Translations under genes and position numbers: made by a program | In this document: piece by piece, positions 24,179-33,135 of the stretch | Layout of the letters: each line of letters opens with the position of its first letter | How positions within the stretch are numbered: position 1 is the stretch's first letter | Notes under the pieces: model-generated | The model's database searches: none | What the model was told of the DNA's origin: nothing | What the model saw: only the letters and a program-made list of their open reading frames with translations | Assembly (NCBI GenBank): GCA_050954285.1 | Contig: JBPBPL010000006.1 | Location: 370,129 to 434,128, forward strand | Length of the DNA: 64,000 bases | Origin: Mucilaginibacter_A sp050954285 | GTDB taxonomy: Bacteria > Bacteroidota > Bacteroidia > Sphingobacteriales > Sphingobacteriaceae | Reading direction: 5' to 3'

Positions 24179-26033
24179 GATCAAATTTTTGAAAAATTTC
24201 TTCTAAATTATAAGTAACGATTACAGGCTTGCCGCTGAGCGAAACGTTGGGCAACTGGCAGGCAAAAAGCTGATCAATCAATTGGTTCATTTCCTCCAAT
24301 GAAAACCGTGTTCCGGGATTAACGGCTGCGTTTTTAGCTAAGGTACGCGCCAGATTATCGTGCCTGCTCAGTTTTAAGGCTGATTGATTATTTTTAAACC
24401 CTTCCAATAGTTTTTCCAGCATTTCGTTTTCGCTTGCTTTGGTCAGTTCAGCCGGGATGCCTTCTACAATTACGGTGTTTTTGCCAAATTCCCGGATATC
24501 AAAACCCAAAGCACGAACATCATTAAACAAGCTTTTCAGCAGTTCGAAATCCGAAGTGCTCATGCTGATACTTTGCGGAAACAAGGTTTGCTGGCTTACA
24601 CCGGAATGATTTTCCAGCTGAACCAAAAAACGTTCATATAAAATCCTTTCGTGCGCCGCTTGCTGGTCAATCAGCATAAAACCGGATTTAATTTGCGACA
24701 AAATAAACCGGTTATGAATTTGAAAAAGCTGCCGTTCGCTCGATTTGCTGAGCTGGCGGTTATCTACCGTAATCTGCCGTTGCTGCGTATCAATTTCCTG
24801 CTGCTCCGTAATTTTACCTTGTGTGATAGCATATAATGTATCCCAGTTTTGTACAAAATCAGGTTTGTGGCGTTCTGCAGAATTCCGGATAAAAGATTTA
24901 TCGGTTACTGTTTTTACCTCATCAGAAAAAGGGTTGAAATCCGGGTTGAATTTGATGCCCGGCGGAATAATCTGATCCAGTGGTTTTTGACTGATCATTT
25001 GGTCAAAGCCAGTTTCCCGGTCAAAATCCAGCGAAGGCGTAATATTATATTGCCCCAGTGAACGTTTTACGGCCGAACGGATAATGGCATAAATCGATTT
25101 TTCGTCCTGGTATTTAATTTCGGTTTTGGTGGGATGAACGTTGATGTCGATTTTGCTCGGATCAATCGAAATAAAAAGTACGTACAACGGGAAACTATCA
25201 TCCTGCAACAGTTCTTCAAAAGCAGAACTTACGGCATGATTTAAATAATTATCCCGGATAAAACGATTGTTGACGAAGAAAAACTGCTCACCACGGGTTT
25301 TTCGGGCAAATTCAGGTTTTCCCACAAAACCTTCTAATTTAATAATGGAAGTATCTTCGTGAACCGGCACCAATTTCTGGTTATAGTTATTGCCAAAAAG
25401 ATGTACAATCCGTTGTTTCAAAGAAACTGCAGGCAGGTGAAAAACTTCCTGCCCGTCATGATGCAACGTAAAAAACAGCTGCGGATAAGCCAAAGCTACA
25501 CGCTGAAATTCATCAATGATGTGCCTGGTTTCGATAGAATTTCCTTTTAAAAAATTACGGCGGGCCGGCGTATTGTAAAAAAGATTTTTAATACACACGG
25601 AAGTTCCGGCAGCTGTAGCGCAGGGCTCCTGACTGGTAACTTCGGAGGCTTCGATACAAATATGCGTGCCCAATTCGTCTTCGTGGCGACGGGTTTTTAG
25701 TTCCACTTGAGAAATCGCTGCAATCGAAGCCATTGCTTCCCCACGAAAACCCATGGTACGGATGGCAAAAAGATCATCAGCCTTACGAATTTTGGAAGTG
25801 GCGTGCCGTTCAAAACACATTCTGGCATCGGTAAAACTCATGCCGCAACCGTTATCAATTACCTGGATCAGGGCTTTGCCGGCATCTTTAATAATCAACT
25901 GGATTTTATCGGCTCCGGAATCAACCGCGTTTTCGAGAAGTTCTTTTACGGCCGATGCCGGGCGTTGCACCACTTCACCTGCGGCAATCTGATTGGCAAC
26001 GGCATCAGGCAAAAGACGGATAATATCAGACAT
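24174..26033 (-). CDS. mutL: DNA mismatch repair protein MutL
   Basis: A 619-residue GHKL ATPase. N-terminal motifs are VANQIAAGEVVQRPASAVKELLENAVDSGA, VIDNGCGM, RHATSKI and TMGFRGEAMASIAAI; the transducer domain runs to about residue 335. The C-terminal dimerisation/endonuclease domain carries LIDQQAAHERILYE where endonuclease-type MutL usually has DQHAxxE, and SLSGKPV in place of CPHGRP. The ATP-dependent matchmaker role is certain; nicking activity is less so. Confidence 0.97.
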   Translation of the reverse strand: MSDIIRLLPDAVANQIAAGEVVQRPASAVKELLENAVDSGADKIQLIIKDAGKALIQVIDNGCGMSFTDARMCFERHATSKIRKADDLFAIRTMGFRGEAMASIAAISQVELKTRRHEDELGTHICIEASEVTSQEPCATAAGTSVCIKNLFYNTPARRNFLKGNSIETRHIIDEFQRVALAYPQLFFTLHHDGQEVFHLPAVSLKQRIVHLFGNNYNQKLVPVHEDTSIIKLEGFVGKPEFARKTRGEQFFFVNNRFIRDNYLNHAVSSAFEELLQDDSFPLYVLFISIDPSKIDINVHPTKTEIKYQDEKSIYAIIRSAVKRSLGQYNITPSLDFDRETGFDQMISQKPLDQIIPPGIKFNPDFNPFSDEVKTVTDKSFIRNSAERHKPDFVQNWDTLYAITQGKITEQQEIDTQQRQITVDNRQLSKSSERQLFQIHNRFILSQIKSGFMLIDQQAAHERILYERFLVQLENHSGVSQQTLFPQSISMSTSDFELLKSLFNDVRALGFDIREFGKNTVIVEGIPAELTKASENEMLEKLLEGFKNNQSALKLSRHDNLARTLAKNAAVNPGTRFSLEEMNQLIDQLFACQLPNVSLSGKPVIVTYNLEEIFQKFDR

Positions 26034-26205
26034 TAATCTTGCTCAATTCTATTTCGATGCTAAATTAAAAAAATGATCGCATAACTTCGCAGCTTTGCCG
26101 CGCAGATGTAGTTTTGTACAGGCTTAATTTATGTTGCAATGACAATTACTTTAGCAGTTCATTTAAAACAAAACACGCAGCTGTAATACCAAACCGAATG
26201 ACAAA

Positions 26206-27888
26206 ATGAACATAATAAATGTTTCCATCTTGAAAAACAAATTTACCCTGGTAAAAACAGTATGCGGTTTGATGCTTCTTTTATCGGTGTTTTCTTGTCA
26301 GCAGAAAAAAGAATTTAATGCTGATTTGCTGGTGAAAAATGCGCGGGTTTATACTGTAAACAAGCAGTTTGCCATAGCCGAAGCTTTTGTAGTGAAAGAT
26401 GGAAAAATACTGGCAGTTGGGAAAACGGCTGATCTGGAGAAAAATTACCTGGCAAAAGAAGTATTGGATGCCGCGGGAAAATCGGTTTTTCCGGGTTTTA
26501 TTGATGCACACACGCATTTTTATCGTTATGGTGTGGATTTGCAATCTGTTAATTTGAAAGACATCAACAGTTGGAACGTAATTGTAGATTCTGTAAAGCA
26601 TTTTGCCGAAGCGAATGCCGAAGGCTGGATTATGGGCAACGGCTGGGACCAGAATCTGTGGAAAGTAAAACAGTTTCCAAACAAGCAGCAGCTGGACGTT
26701 TTGTTTCCGATACGGCCGGTTTTGCTAACGCGGGTTGATGGCCACGCCGCAATTGCCAACCAGGCGGCTTTGAACATTGCCGGTATCAAACCAAACCAAA
26801 AAATTGCCGGCGGAGAAATTGAAACTGTTGGCGGCAAACTAACCGGTATTTTGGTAGATAACGCCATGTCGCTGGTAACGCATAAAATTCCGGCTGCTAC
26901 AGACGATCAAATTAACAGTGCTTTTTTGCAGGCGCAGCAAAATTGTTTTGCCGTTGGCCTCACTTCTGTTGCAGATTGCGGTTTGGATTATCCACTCATC
27001 AACAACATCCGCCAGTTGCAAAACCGCGGCGATTTGAAGATGCGGCTGTTTGTAATGTTGTCTGATAATCAGCAAAACCTGGATTATCTGTTTAAAAACG
27101 GAGCCATCAAAACACCGCGTTTAAACGTAAGTTCGGTTAAGGTTTATGCAGATGGTGCTTTGGGTTCGAGAGGAGCCTGTTTGCTGAAACCTTATGCCGA
27201 TCAGCCCAAATGGAACGGTTTTTTACGAAGTCCGAAGCAGCATTTTCAGGATATTGCTAAATTGCTGGCTGATAAAGGTTTTCAGATGTGTACCCATGCC
27301 ATCGGCGATTCGGCCAACCGCATGATACTGAAAATTTATGCCAGTGTTTTAAAAGGTAAAAATGACCGACGTTGGCGGATAGAACATGCGCAAATTATCG
27401 ATCCGGCAGATTTTAAGCTATTTGGCGAAAACAATATCATTCCATCCGTACAACCCACGCACGCCACTTCGGATATGAACTGGGCCGTGCAACGTTTAGG
27501 AAAAACACGTATAAAAACAGCATACGCTTACCAGCAACTGTTGCAGCAAAACGGCTGGTTGCCGCTGGGAACGGATTTTCCGGTGGAGAATATCAGTCCG
27601 TTTTATACGTTTTATGCCGCTGTGGAGCGGAAGGATTTGAAAGGATTACCAGCAGATGGTTTTCAAATGGAAAATGCTTTAACCCGCGAGCAAGCCATCC
27701 GCGGTATGACGATCTGGGCAGCAAAAGCCAACTTTCAGGAAAATGATCGCGGCAGTTTGGAACCCGGAAAACTGGCTGATTTTGTACTGCTGGATCAGGA
27801 TTTAATGCAGATAAAAGGCAGCGAACTGCCAAAAGTAAAAGTGCTTCAAACTTATATCAACGGAGAAAATGTGTATAAAAAGCGTTAA
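26206..27888 (+). CDS. Lipoprotein metal-dependent amidohydrolase (Amidohydro_3 type)
   Basis: 560 residues. The N terminus GLMLLLSVFSC followed by QQKK fits a lipoprotein signal with a Bacteroidota-type lipobox. The amidohydrolase barrel shows GFIDAHTHF (HxH), SSVKVYADGALGSRG, CTHAIGDSANRM (His), WRIEHAQIID (His) and LGTDFPVE (Asp). It resembles the YtcJ-like family; the substrate is unknown. It overlaps the next gene by 20 bases, implying coexpression. Two RMAGYAT cores lie within the signal-peptide codons. Confidence 0.9.
   Translation: MNIINVSILKNKFTLVKTVCGLMLLLSVFSCQQKKEFNADLLVKNARVYTVNKQFAIAEAFVVKDGKILAVGKTADLEKNYLAKEVLDAAGKSVFPGFIDAHTHFYRYGVDLQSVNLKDINSWNVIVDSVKHFAEANAEGWIMGNGWDQNLWKVKQFPNKQQLDVLFPIRPVLLTRVDGHAAIANQAALNIAGIKPNQKIAGGEIETVGGKLTGILVDNAMSLVTHKIPAATDDQINSAFLQAQQNCFAVGLTSVADCGLDYPLINNIRQLQNRGDLKMRLFVMLSDNQQNLDYLFKNGAIKTPRLNVSSVKVYADGALGSRGACLLKPYADQPKWNGFLRSPKQHFQDIAKLLADKGFQMCTHAIGDSANRMILKIYASVLKGKNDRRWRIEHAQIIDPADFKLFGENNIIPSVQPTHATSDMNWAVQRLGKTRIKTAYAYQQLLQQNGWLPLGTDFPVENISPFYTFYAAVERKDLKGLPADGFQMENALTREQAIRGMTIWAAKANFQENDRGSLEPGKLADFVLLDQDLMQIKGSELPKVKVLQTYINGENVYKKR
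26250..26285. repeat. Inverted pair of RMAGYAT cores inside a signal-peptide coding region
   Basis: GGTAAAAACAGTAT (26250-26263, plus orientation) is followed eight bases later by ATGCTTCTTTTATC (26272-26285, minus orientation). Both are exact cores, of different subtypes, and are translated as VKTVCGLMLLLSV. Confidence 0.7.
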
Positions 27889-29701
27889 ACGTAAAGGATT
27901 TTACGGTTTATTATGGGCGGTAACGGCACTAAGTTCTGCCTGCGCACAAGTTCCCGATCTGCACCAGCAGAACCAAAGTTTTTTAGCTGCTAAAAGAAGT
28001 ATTGAAAGTTCTACGGTTTTACTGAACAATCAGAATCAGTTGGTCCCGATCAAAAATTTGGATCAGCAAAAAATTGCCAGCGTGCATTTTAACTTTGAAA
28101 ACACGCTGGTTTTTGACAGTCTGCTAAACAAATACGCCAAAATTTTTTCTTTTGATGCAGCGGCTTATACCGGAACGAAAACGCTTGATAATCTGGTTTT
28201 CGATCTGAAGTTTTACAACACGGTCATCGTTCAGCTCAACAAACAGGATCTGGAAAACCCGGCGTTGATGCTGTTTTTATCGACCTTAAATCAGCAAAAA
28301 AACTTGATCGTTGCCTGCTTTGGTGCCATACAGTTGCCTACCAATTTTGAGGTGCTAAAAGGAGTACTGGTATGGTCGCCCGTTAATTCAGCAATTGCTG
28401 CAAACAATGCTGCGCAAATGATTTTTGGAGGCGTGGCAGCTGCGCAGAAATTGCAAACCAATATTTCTGCAAAATACCAAAGTGGTGATGGTGCTTCAAC
28501 TATCCAAACGCGGCTGGCGTATTCTGTGCCGGAAGATGCCGGTATCAATGCGGATAATCTAAACAGCAACATTGATGCAATTGTAGCAGAAGCCATCCGT
28601 GCTAAAGCAACGCCGGGCGCAGTGGTTTTGGTGGCGAGAAATGGCAAAGTCATCTTCAATAAAGCTTATGGAAATCATACTTACACTGATACTTTAAAGG
28701 ATAAAATCACCGATATTTTTGATCTGGCATCGGTTACTAAAGTATCGGCCACCACAATGGATGTGATGAAGCTATATGATGAGGGAAAATTAAACCTTGA
28801 TTCTACAGCTGGAAGTTATTTGGCTTTGGCACGAAATACCAATAAAAACGACATTAAGGTACGCGAGTTTTTAACGCATCAATCGGGCATGGTTCCAGAT
28901 ATTGAAACCTGGGAAAAGTTAAAAGCGGTAAATAGAAGTACAGATTCGTCCGCGGCTTTTCCTACTAAAGTAGCCGATCATTTTTATCTGCGAAAAGATT
29001 ATTTTAAAGATGTGATCTGGCCGGATATGCTTAAATCTCCCATAAAAACCAGAGGAAAATACGTTTACAGTGATTTAAGCATGTATTTTATGAAGGAAAT
29101 TGTAGAAACGATTTCTGCTACGCCGCTAAACATTTTTGTACAGCAAAATTTTTATACGCCGCTGGGAATGCAGACAGCCGGTTTTTTGCCGCTGAACCGT
29201 TTTTCGCAAAATCAGATCATCCCAACTGAAAATGATCAGGGTTTCCGGCATCAATTATTGATTGGCTATGTGCACGATCAGGGTGCTGGATTGCTTGGCG
29301 GCGTTTCTGGTCATGCCGGTTTGTTCGCCAGTGCTAACGATTTGGCAATTTTATACCAGATGATTTTGAATCGGGGAACTTATGGCGGAATGCAGTATTT
29401 TAAGCCGGAAACAGTTGATCTTTTCACCGCAAAACAATCCGATGTAAGTAGGAGAGGTTTAGGATTTGATCGCTGGGATCCGAACCGCACTACAAAATAC
29501 CCATCGGTTTTAGCTTCTGATCAAACGTACGGCCATACAGGTTATACCGGAACATGTTTTTGGGTTGATCCGAAATACAACTTGGTTTACATTTTCTTAT
29601 CTAACCGTGTCAATCCAAAAGTTACCGACAAGCTGTCTGAATTAGCCATTCGAAGAAGAATTCAGGATGCGATTTACGAATCCATACAAAAGGGTTTATA
29701 A
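27869..29701 (+). CDS. Exported serine hydrolase: GH3 C-terminal-like domain plus beta-lactamase/transpeptidase-like domain
   Basis: 610 residues with a signal peptide ending near ALSSACAQ. Residues about 35-200 (AAKRSIESSTVLLNNQNQLVPI onward) look like the C-terminal domain of glycoside hydrolase family 3. Residues about 215-605 are a class C beta-lactamase-type fold with SVTK (SxxK, in DLASVTKVSATTMDV), YSD and HTG (TYGHTGYTGTCFW). Larger Bacteroidota homologues carry a full GH3 catalytic barrel in front; it is missing here although the frame is open from the start. The probable role is periplasmic peptidoglycan or ester hydrolysis, downstream of the amidohydrolase. Confidence 0.85.
   Translation: MCIKSVKRKGFYGLLWAVTALSSACAQVPDLHQQNQSFLAAKRSIESSTVLLNNQNQLVPIKNLDQQKIASVHFNFENTLVFDSLLNKYAKIFSFDAAAYTGTKTLDNLVFDLKFYNTVIVQLNKQDLENPALMLFLSTLNQQKNLIVACFGAIQLPTNFEVLKGVLVWSPVNSAIAANNAAQMIFGGVAAAQKLQTNISAKYQSGDGASTIQTRLAYSVPEDAGINADNLNSNIDAIVAEAIRAKATPGAVVLVARNGKVIFNKAYGNHTYTDTLKDKITDIFDLASVTKVSATTMDVMKLYDEGKLNLDSTAGSYLALARNTNKNDIKVREFLTHQSGMVPDIETWEKLKAVNRSTDSSAAFPTKVADHFYLRKDYFKDVIWPDMLKSPIKTRGKYVYSDLSMYFMKEIVETISATPLNIFVQQNFYTPLGMQTAGFLPLNRFSQNQIIPTENDQGFRHQLLIGYVHDQGAGLLGGVSGHAGLFASANDLAILYQMILNRGTYGGMQYFKPETVDLFTAKQSDVSRRGLGFDRWDPNRTTKYPSVLASDQTYGHTGYTGTCFWVDPKYNLVYIFLSNRVNPKVTDKLSELAIRRRIQDAIYESIQKGL
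28268..28281 (-). repeat. RMAGYAT core inside the serine hydrolase gene (exact, ATGCTGTTTTTATC)
   Basis: An exact core within coding DNA (encoding LMLFLS), followed by GACCTTAAA. The same 14 bases recur in the ccmD gene. It may be chance codon usage. Confidence 0.45.
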
Positions 29702-29743
29702 TTAAAGACATGATTTTTGAACCCGGAAGAAAAAAAATAAAAT

Positions 29744-30213
29744 ATGAAAAAAAAATATTTTATCTGCAGTTATAACTGTATTAGGTTTGACGGCACAGGT
29801 TTTCGCTCAAAAAACGGTGGATACCGTTAAATTGAACAAAGAATATGCAGATGTTACTAAAGACATTGCTGATTTCAGGTAAAATTACAAGATGCCCAAA
29901 GTAAACTGCCAAATGCACAAACCAAAGCAACAGATGCTACTCACGAATCTCAGCAAACTGCACAAAAAAGCAGCGAAGTGGCACAACGGGCAAGTAATGG
30001 CGATTATGACAAAACCAGAGAAGCTAGAAAGGAAGCCAAACGTGCAGCAAACACTTCTGAAGATGCAAAGGATACAACAACAATGTAAAAGATCTGAATA
30101 ATAAAATTAAAGATTTGAACAAAGACATTTCTAAAAAACAAAAAAAACAGCAGGATATACAGGTAAAATTAACTGCTGCAAACGTAACACCAGCTACTAC
30201 TCCTCAGCCATAA
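29744..30213 (+). pseudogene. Frameshifted gene for a small exported coiled-coil protein
   Basis: Three reading frames must be joined to make one sensible protein: MKK plus NILSAVITVLGLTAQVFAQ (signal peptide), TVDTVKLNKEYADVTKDIADF, then VKLQDAQSKLPNAQTKATDA and following Ala/Lys/Glu-rich repeats, then NNVKDLNNKIKDLNKDISKK to the TAA at 30211. The breaks fit one extra A in the A-run after the ATG (29747-29755), one lost A near 29877 and one lost A near 30076. Restored, it is about 155 residues, exported, and probably coiled coil. It is either a decayed gene or a cluster of homopolymer sequencing errors. Confidence 0.7.
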
Positions 30214-30275
30214 TATTACATAATTTACAGGTGAAGCAAGTTTAAAACTGATAGATTTGCAGCATAATTGAAGTT

Positions 30276-31415
30276 ATGAAAATAGGTATTGTTTGTTATC
30301 CTACTTTTGGTGGTAGCGGTGTTGTTGCCACCGAATTAGGTAAAGCCTTGGCAGATAATGGCCATCAGGTTCATTTTATCACCTATAACCAGCCTGCAAG
30401 GCTGGATTTTTTTTCAGAAAATCTTTTTTATCACGAGGTTGCCGTTTCTAAATATCCGCTGTTTGATTATGCACCTTATGAGATTGCTTTAGCCAGCAAA
30501 ATGGTAGACGTGGTGCGTTTTGAAAACTTGGATTTGCTGCATGTGCATTATGCTATTCCGCATGCTTCGGCAGCTTATATGGCCAAGCAGATTTTGAAAA
30601 CTTATGGCATTCACATTCCATTTGTTACAACTTTGCATGGAACAGATATTACCTTAGTTGGTAAAGACCGTACATTTAAGCCTGTTGTTACTTTTTCCAT
30701 CAACATGTCTGATGGCGTAACGGCGGTTTCAGATAGTTTAAAAAAAGATACACTGGATTTTTTTGATATTGAAAATGAAATTCGGGTAATCCCAAACTTT
30801 ATCGATTTAAGACGTTTTAGCAAAAAAGCAAAAGATCATTTTAAAAAGGCCATTGCTCCTTCGGGAGAGAAAATTTTGGTTCACACATCTAACTTCCGAA
30901 AAGTAAAAAAAACGGAAGATGTAATCAAGCTTTTTGCCATTGTAACCAAACAAATTCCATCTAAATTATTAATGGTTGGTGATGGGCCGGAACGATCCAT
31001 GTGCGAGCAATTATGTCGCGATTTAGGCGTTTGCGATAATGTTCGTTTTTTAGGTAAACAGGAAGCGGTAGAAGAAATTTTATCTGTTGCGGATCTGTTT
31101 TTGATGCCTTCGGAATCGGAAAGCTTTGGTTTGGCTGCGCTGGAAGCAATGGCTTGCAAGGTTCCGGTGATCAGTTCAAATACTGGCGGAATACCAGAAT
31201 TGAATGTAGATGGTGTAACCGGATTTATGACGGCTGTAGGTGATGTAAAAACCATGGCCGAAAAAGCAGTTTACATTCTGGAAGATGATGAACGCTTGAA
31301 AGAGTTTAAAGAAAATGCTTTGGCTCGTGCCAAACAGTTTGATTTAAGTTTGATTTTGCCTTTGTATGAAGACTATTACCACGAAGTAATTGAACGATCA
31401 AAAGTATCAGCATAA
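30276..31415 (+). CDS. bshA: N-acetyl-alpha-D-glucosaminyl L-malate synthase (bacillithiol biosynthesis)
   Basis: A 379-residue GT4 glycosyltransferase. The N terminus KIGIVCYPTFGGSGVVATELGKALADNGH and the segment LLHVHYAIPHASAAYMAKQIL are near-diagnostic of BshA, which joins UDP-GlcNAc to L-malate as the first step of bacillithiol synthesis. The C-terminal donor site has SESESFGLAALEAMACKVPVI. bshB and bshC are not adjacent. Monocistronic organisation is suggested by the downstream hairpin. Confidence 0.95.
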   Translation: MKIGIVCYPTFGGSGVVATELGKALADNGHQVHFITYNQPARLDFFSENLFYHEVAVSKYPLFDYAPYEIALASKMVDVVRFENLDLLHVHYAIPHASAAYMAKQILKTYGIHIPFVTTLHGTDITLVGKDRTFKPVVTFSINMSDGVTAVSDSLKKDTLDFFDIENEIRVIPNFIDLRRFSKKAKDHFKKAIAPSGEKILVHTSNFRKVKKTEDVIKLFAIVTKQIPSKLLMVGDGPERSMCEQLCRDLGVCDNVRFLGKQEAVEEILSVADLFLMPSESESFGLAALEAMACKVPVISSNTGGIPELNVDGVTGFMTAVGDVKTMAEKAVYILEDDERLKEFKENALARAKQFDLSLILPLYEDYYHEVIERSKVSA

Positions 31416-31420
31416 ATTTA

Positions 31421-31476
31421 TACCTGTAAAAGAAGCCTGGCCTTTAAAATTTGGCTGCTTCTTTTAGCAGGTAAAA
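31421..31476 (+). terminator. Hairpin made of two inverted RMAGYAT half-elements after bshA
   Basis: ACCTGTAAAAGAAGCC (from 31422) faces GGCTGCTTCTTTTAGCAGGT (31453-31472), and the second copy completes its TTTTA-GCAGG-TAAAA dyad. Each core has two deviations from consensus, but the stem is kept. It probably acts as the bshA terminator. Confidence 0.65.
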
Positions 31477-31511
31477 TCAGCACAAGCAATTCATAGAAAA
31501 AAATATTAACA

Positions 31512-31542
31512 TTTTATTATTCGCAATAATAAGTTACTTTTG
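31512..31542 (+). promoter_or_regulatory. Promoter of tRNA-Leu
   Basis: A -33-like TTTT (31512-31515), a 19-base spacer and TACTTTTG (31535-31542), a perfect TAnnTTTG -7 box. The predicted start is about ten bases before the mature tRNA 5' end. Confidence 0.55.
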
Positions 31543-31559
31543 CAAAATAAATCCTATAC

Positions 31560-31641
31560 GCGGAAGTGGCGTAATTGGTAGCCGCACCAGACTTAGGATC
31601 TGGCGCTTCACGGCGTGGGGGTTCGAGTCCCTTCTTCCGCA
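31560..31641 (+). tRNA. tRNA-Leu, anticodon UAG
   Basis: The acceptor arm GCGGAAG (31560-31566) pairs with CTTCCGC (31634-31640), with discriminator A at 31641. The anticodon arm is CCAGA-CTTAGGA-TCTGG, giving anticodon TAG, which reads CUA/CUN leucine codons. A variable arm with GGCGCTTCACGGCGT supports the class II fold, and GTTCGAGTC is the T loop. CCA is not encoded. Confidence 0.96.
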
Positions 31642-31647
31642 CTTATT

Positions 31648-31685
31648 TTCCTCCGTCGTTTAAAAACTGACGGAGGAATTTTTTT
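31648..31685 (+). terminator. Intrinsic terminator of tRNA-Leu
   Basis: TTCCTCCGTC (31648-31657) pairs with GACGGAGGAA (31669-31678), followed by a run of seven Ts. The T-run serves as the arm of the next RMAGYAT repeat. Confidence 0.9.
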
Positions 31686-31703
31686 ATCATGTAAAAACAG
31701 TAT
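31681..31703 (+). repeat. RMAGYAT repeat between tRNA terminator and tig (one mismatch)
   Basis: TTTTTA-TCATG-TAAAAACAGTAT, with the arm ending five bases before the tig ATG (31708). Only the first core base differs (T for G). Confidence 0.7.
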
Positions 31704-31707
31704 CACA

Positions 31708-33054
31708 ATGAATATCACACAAGAAAAAATAGATGATTTAAACGCTGTTTTAAACATCAAAATCAACCAGGAAGATTATCAGGCACGGGTAGAAAAAGCA
31801 ATTAAAGAGCAGGCAAAAAAATCAAAGTTGCCAGGTTTCCGTCCGGGCATGGTTCCAGCCGCCCACATCAAAAAAATGTATGGTAAAAGCATTTTGGTTG
31901 ATGAGATCAATCATATGCTTTCTGATTCATTGAGTAATTACATTACTGATAATAAACTGGAAGTGTTAGGCCAGCCGTTGCCAAAAGCAGATGATGACAA
32001 AACTTTTAACTGGGATTTTAACGAAGATTATGAGTTTAACTATGAAGTAGGTTTGGCTCCTGATTTTACACTGAATTTTTCTGCTGCTGATGTAGTGCCG
32101 CAATATGTTGTCAAAATTGACGATGAAACTTTGCAGGCTCGGATCAAAAATATCCGCAGAAGCTATGGTAAAATGACAAATCCTGACGTATCGGCAGATG
32201 ATGACGTGTTATATTCTGAATTGAAGCAGCTTTCTCCTGATGGTTCTGTTTTTGAAGGTGGTATCACAAATACAACTTCGGTTCGCATCGAGCAGATTGC
32301 AGATGAAGAAGTAAAAAGTTCTTTGATTGGCCTGAAAAAAGGTGATGTTATTACTTTCAATATCAACAAAGCTTTTAATGGTGATGCAGCGAAAATTGCC
32401 GGTTTGTTAAAAATTGATGAAGCAGCCGCCGCTGATCTGACATCTAACTTCCAGCTAACGGTGAAAAATGTAAACCGTTTAGAAGAATCTGATTTAAACC
32501 AAGAGTTTTTCGACAAGATTTTTGGTGAAGACATCGTTCATAATGAAGAAGAGTTTCGTGCAAAAATTGCCGAAGAGCAAGAATCAATGATGGCACAGGA
32601 TGCTGACCGTAAATTGCAGGATGAACTTTATAATTTTGTACAACAAAAGGTAAATTTTGAACTGCCGGATGAGTTTTTGAAAAGGTGGCTGAAAGTAAGT
32701 AATGAAAAACTAAGTGATCAGGAACTGGAAGAAGGGTATACTGATTTCGCCAAAAATTTAAAATGGACTTTGATTGAAAATAAAATCATTAAGGACAACA
32801 ATATTGAAATTAAGTACGAAGAAGTGTTTCAGGCTGCAAAACAGCGTTTGGATGCACAATTCAGGATGTACAGTCCTCAAGCTTTAGATGAAGAACAGCT
32901 AGGTCAGTACACCGTACAGTTTTTACAAAACAAGGACAACGCAAATAAACTTTTTGAAGAAGTAAAAGCACTGAAAGTTTTTGATTACCTCAAAACAGTT
33001 GTTACTTTAGACAAAAAAGAAATTGATAACACAACGTTTAAAAAGCTGGAATAA
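31708..33054 (+). CDS. tig: Trigger factor
   Basis: The ATG at 31708 gives 448 residues; the longer reading runs back into the tRNA. It is a ribosome-associated chaperone. The N-terminal ribosome-binding loop is GFRPGMVP (43-50). The central PPIase-like domain is divergent, and the C-terminal helical arms are present. It precedes clpP-clpX, the classic tig-clpP-clpX order, but a hairpin separates it from clpP. Confidence 0.95.
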   Translation: MNITQEKIDDLNAVLNIKINQEDYQARVEKAIKEQAKKSKLPGFRPGMVPAAHIKKMYGKSILVDEINHMLSDSLSNYITDNKLEVLGQPLPKADDDKTFNWDFNEDYEFNYEVGLAPDFTLNFSAADVVPQYVVKIDDETLQARIKNIRRSYGKMTNPDVSADDDVLYSELKQLSPDGSVFEGGITNTTSVRIEQIADEEVKSSLIGLKKGDVITFNINKAFNGDAAKIAGLLKIDEAAAADLTSNFQLTVKNVNRLEESDLNQEFFDKIFGEDIVHNEEEFRAKIAEEQESMMAQDADRKLQDELYNFVQQKVNFELPDEFLKRWLKVSNEKLSDQELEEGYTDFAKNLKWTLIENKIIKDNNIEIKYEEVFQAAKQRLDAQFRMYSPQALDEEQLGQYTVQFLQNKDNANKLFEEVKALKVFDYLKTVVTLDKKEIDNTTFKKLE

Positions 33055-33077
33055 ATCTTTAACAAAATTTAAAAGTT

Positions 33078-33127
33078 AATGGTTATCCGGTTCTATAAAC
33101 GATGAATTGGATAACCATTGTTTTTTT
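33078..33127 (+). terminator. Terminator between tig and clpP
   Basis: AATGGTTATCC (33078-33088) pairs with GGATAACCATT (33109-33119), followed by seven or more Ts. clpP begins only nine bases later, so some read-through or an embedded promoter is needed. Confidence 0.85.
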
Positions 33128-33135
33128 ATAAAAAT

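Noticed and set aside
29892..30101. A 69-codon ORF inside the frameshifted gene as a real basic protein
   Set aside because: It runs in a different frame from the coherent signal-peptide/coiled-coil protein and has the composition of an off-frame shadow.
33118..33135. TTG start six codons upstream of clpP
   Set aside because: It would lie on the T-tract of the tig terminator, and the ATG at 33136 gives the family-like N terminus.
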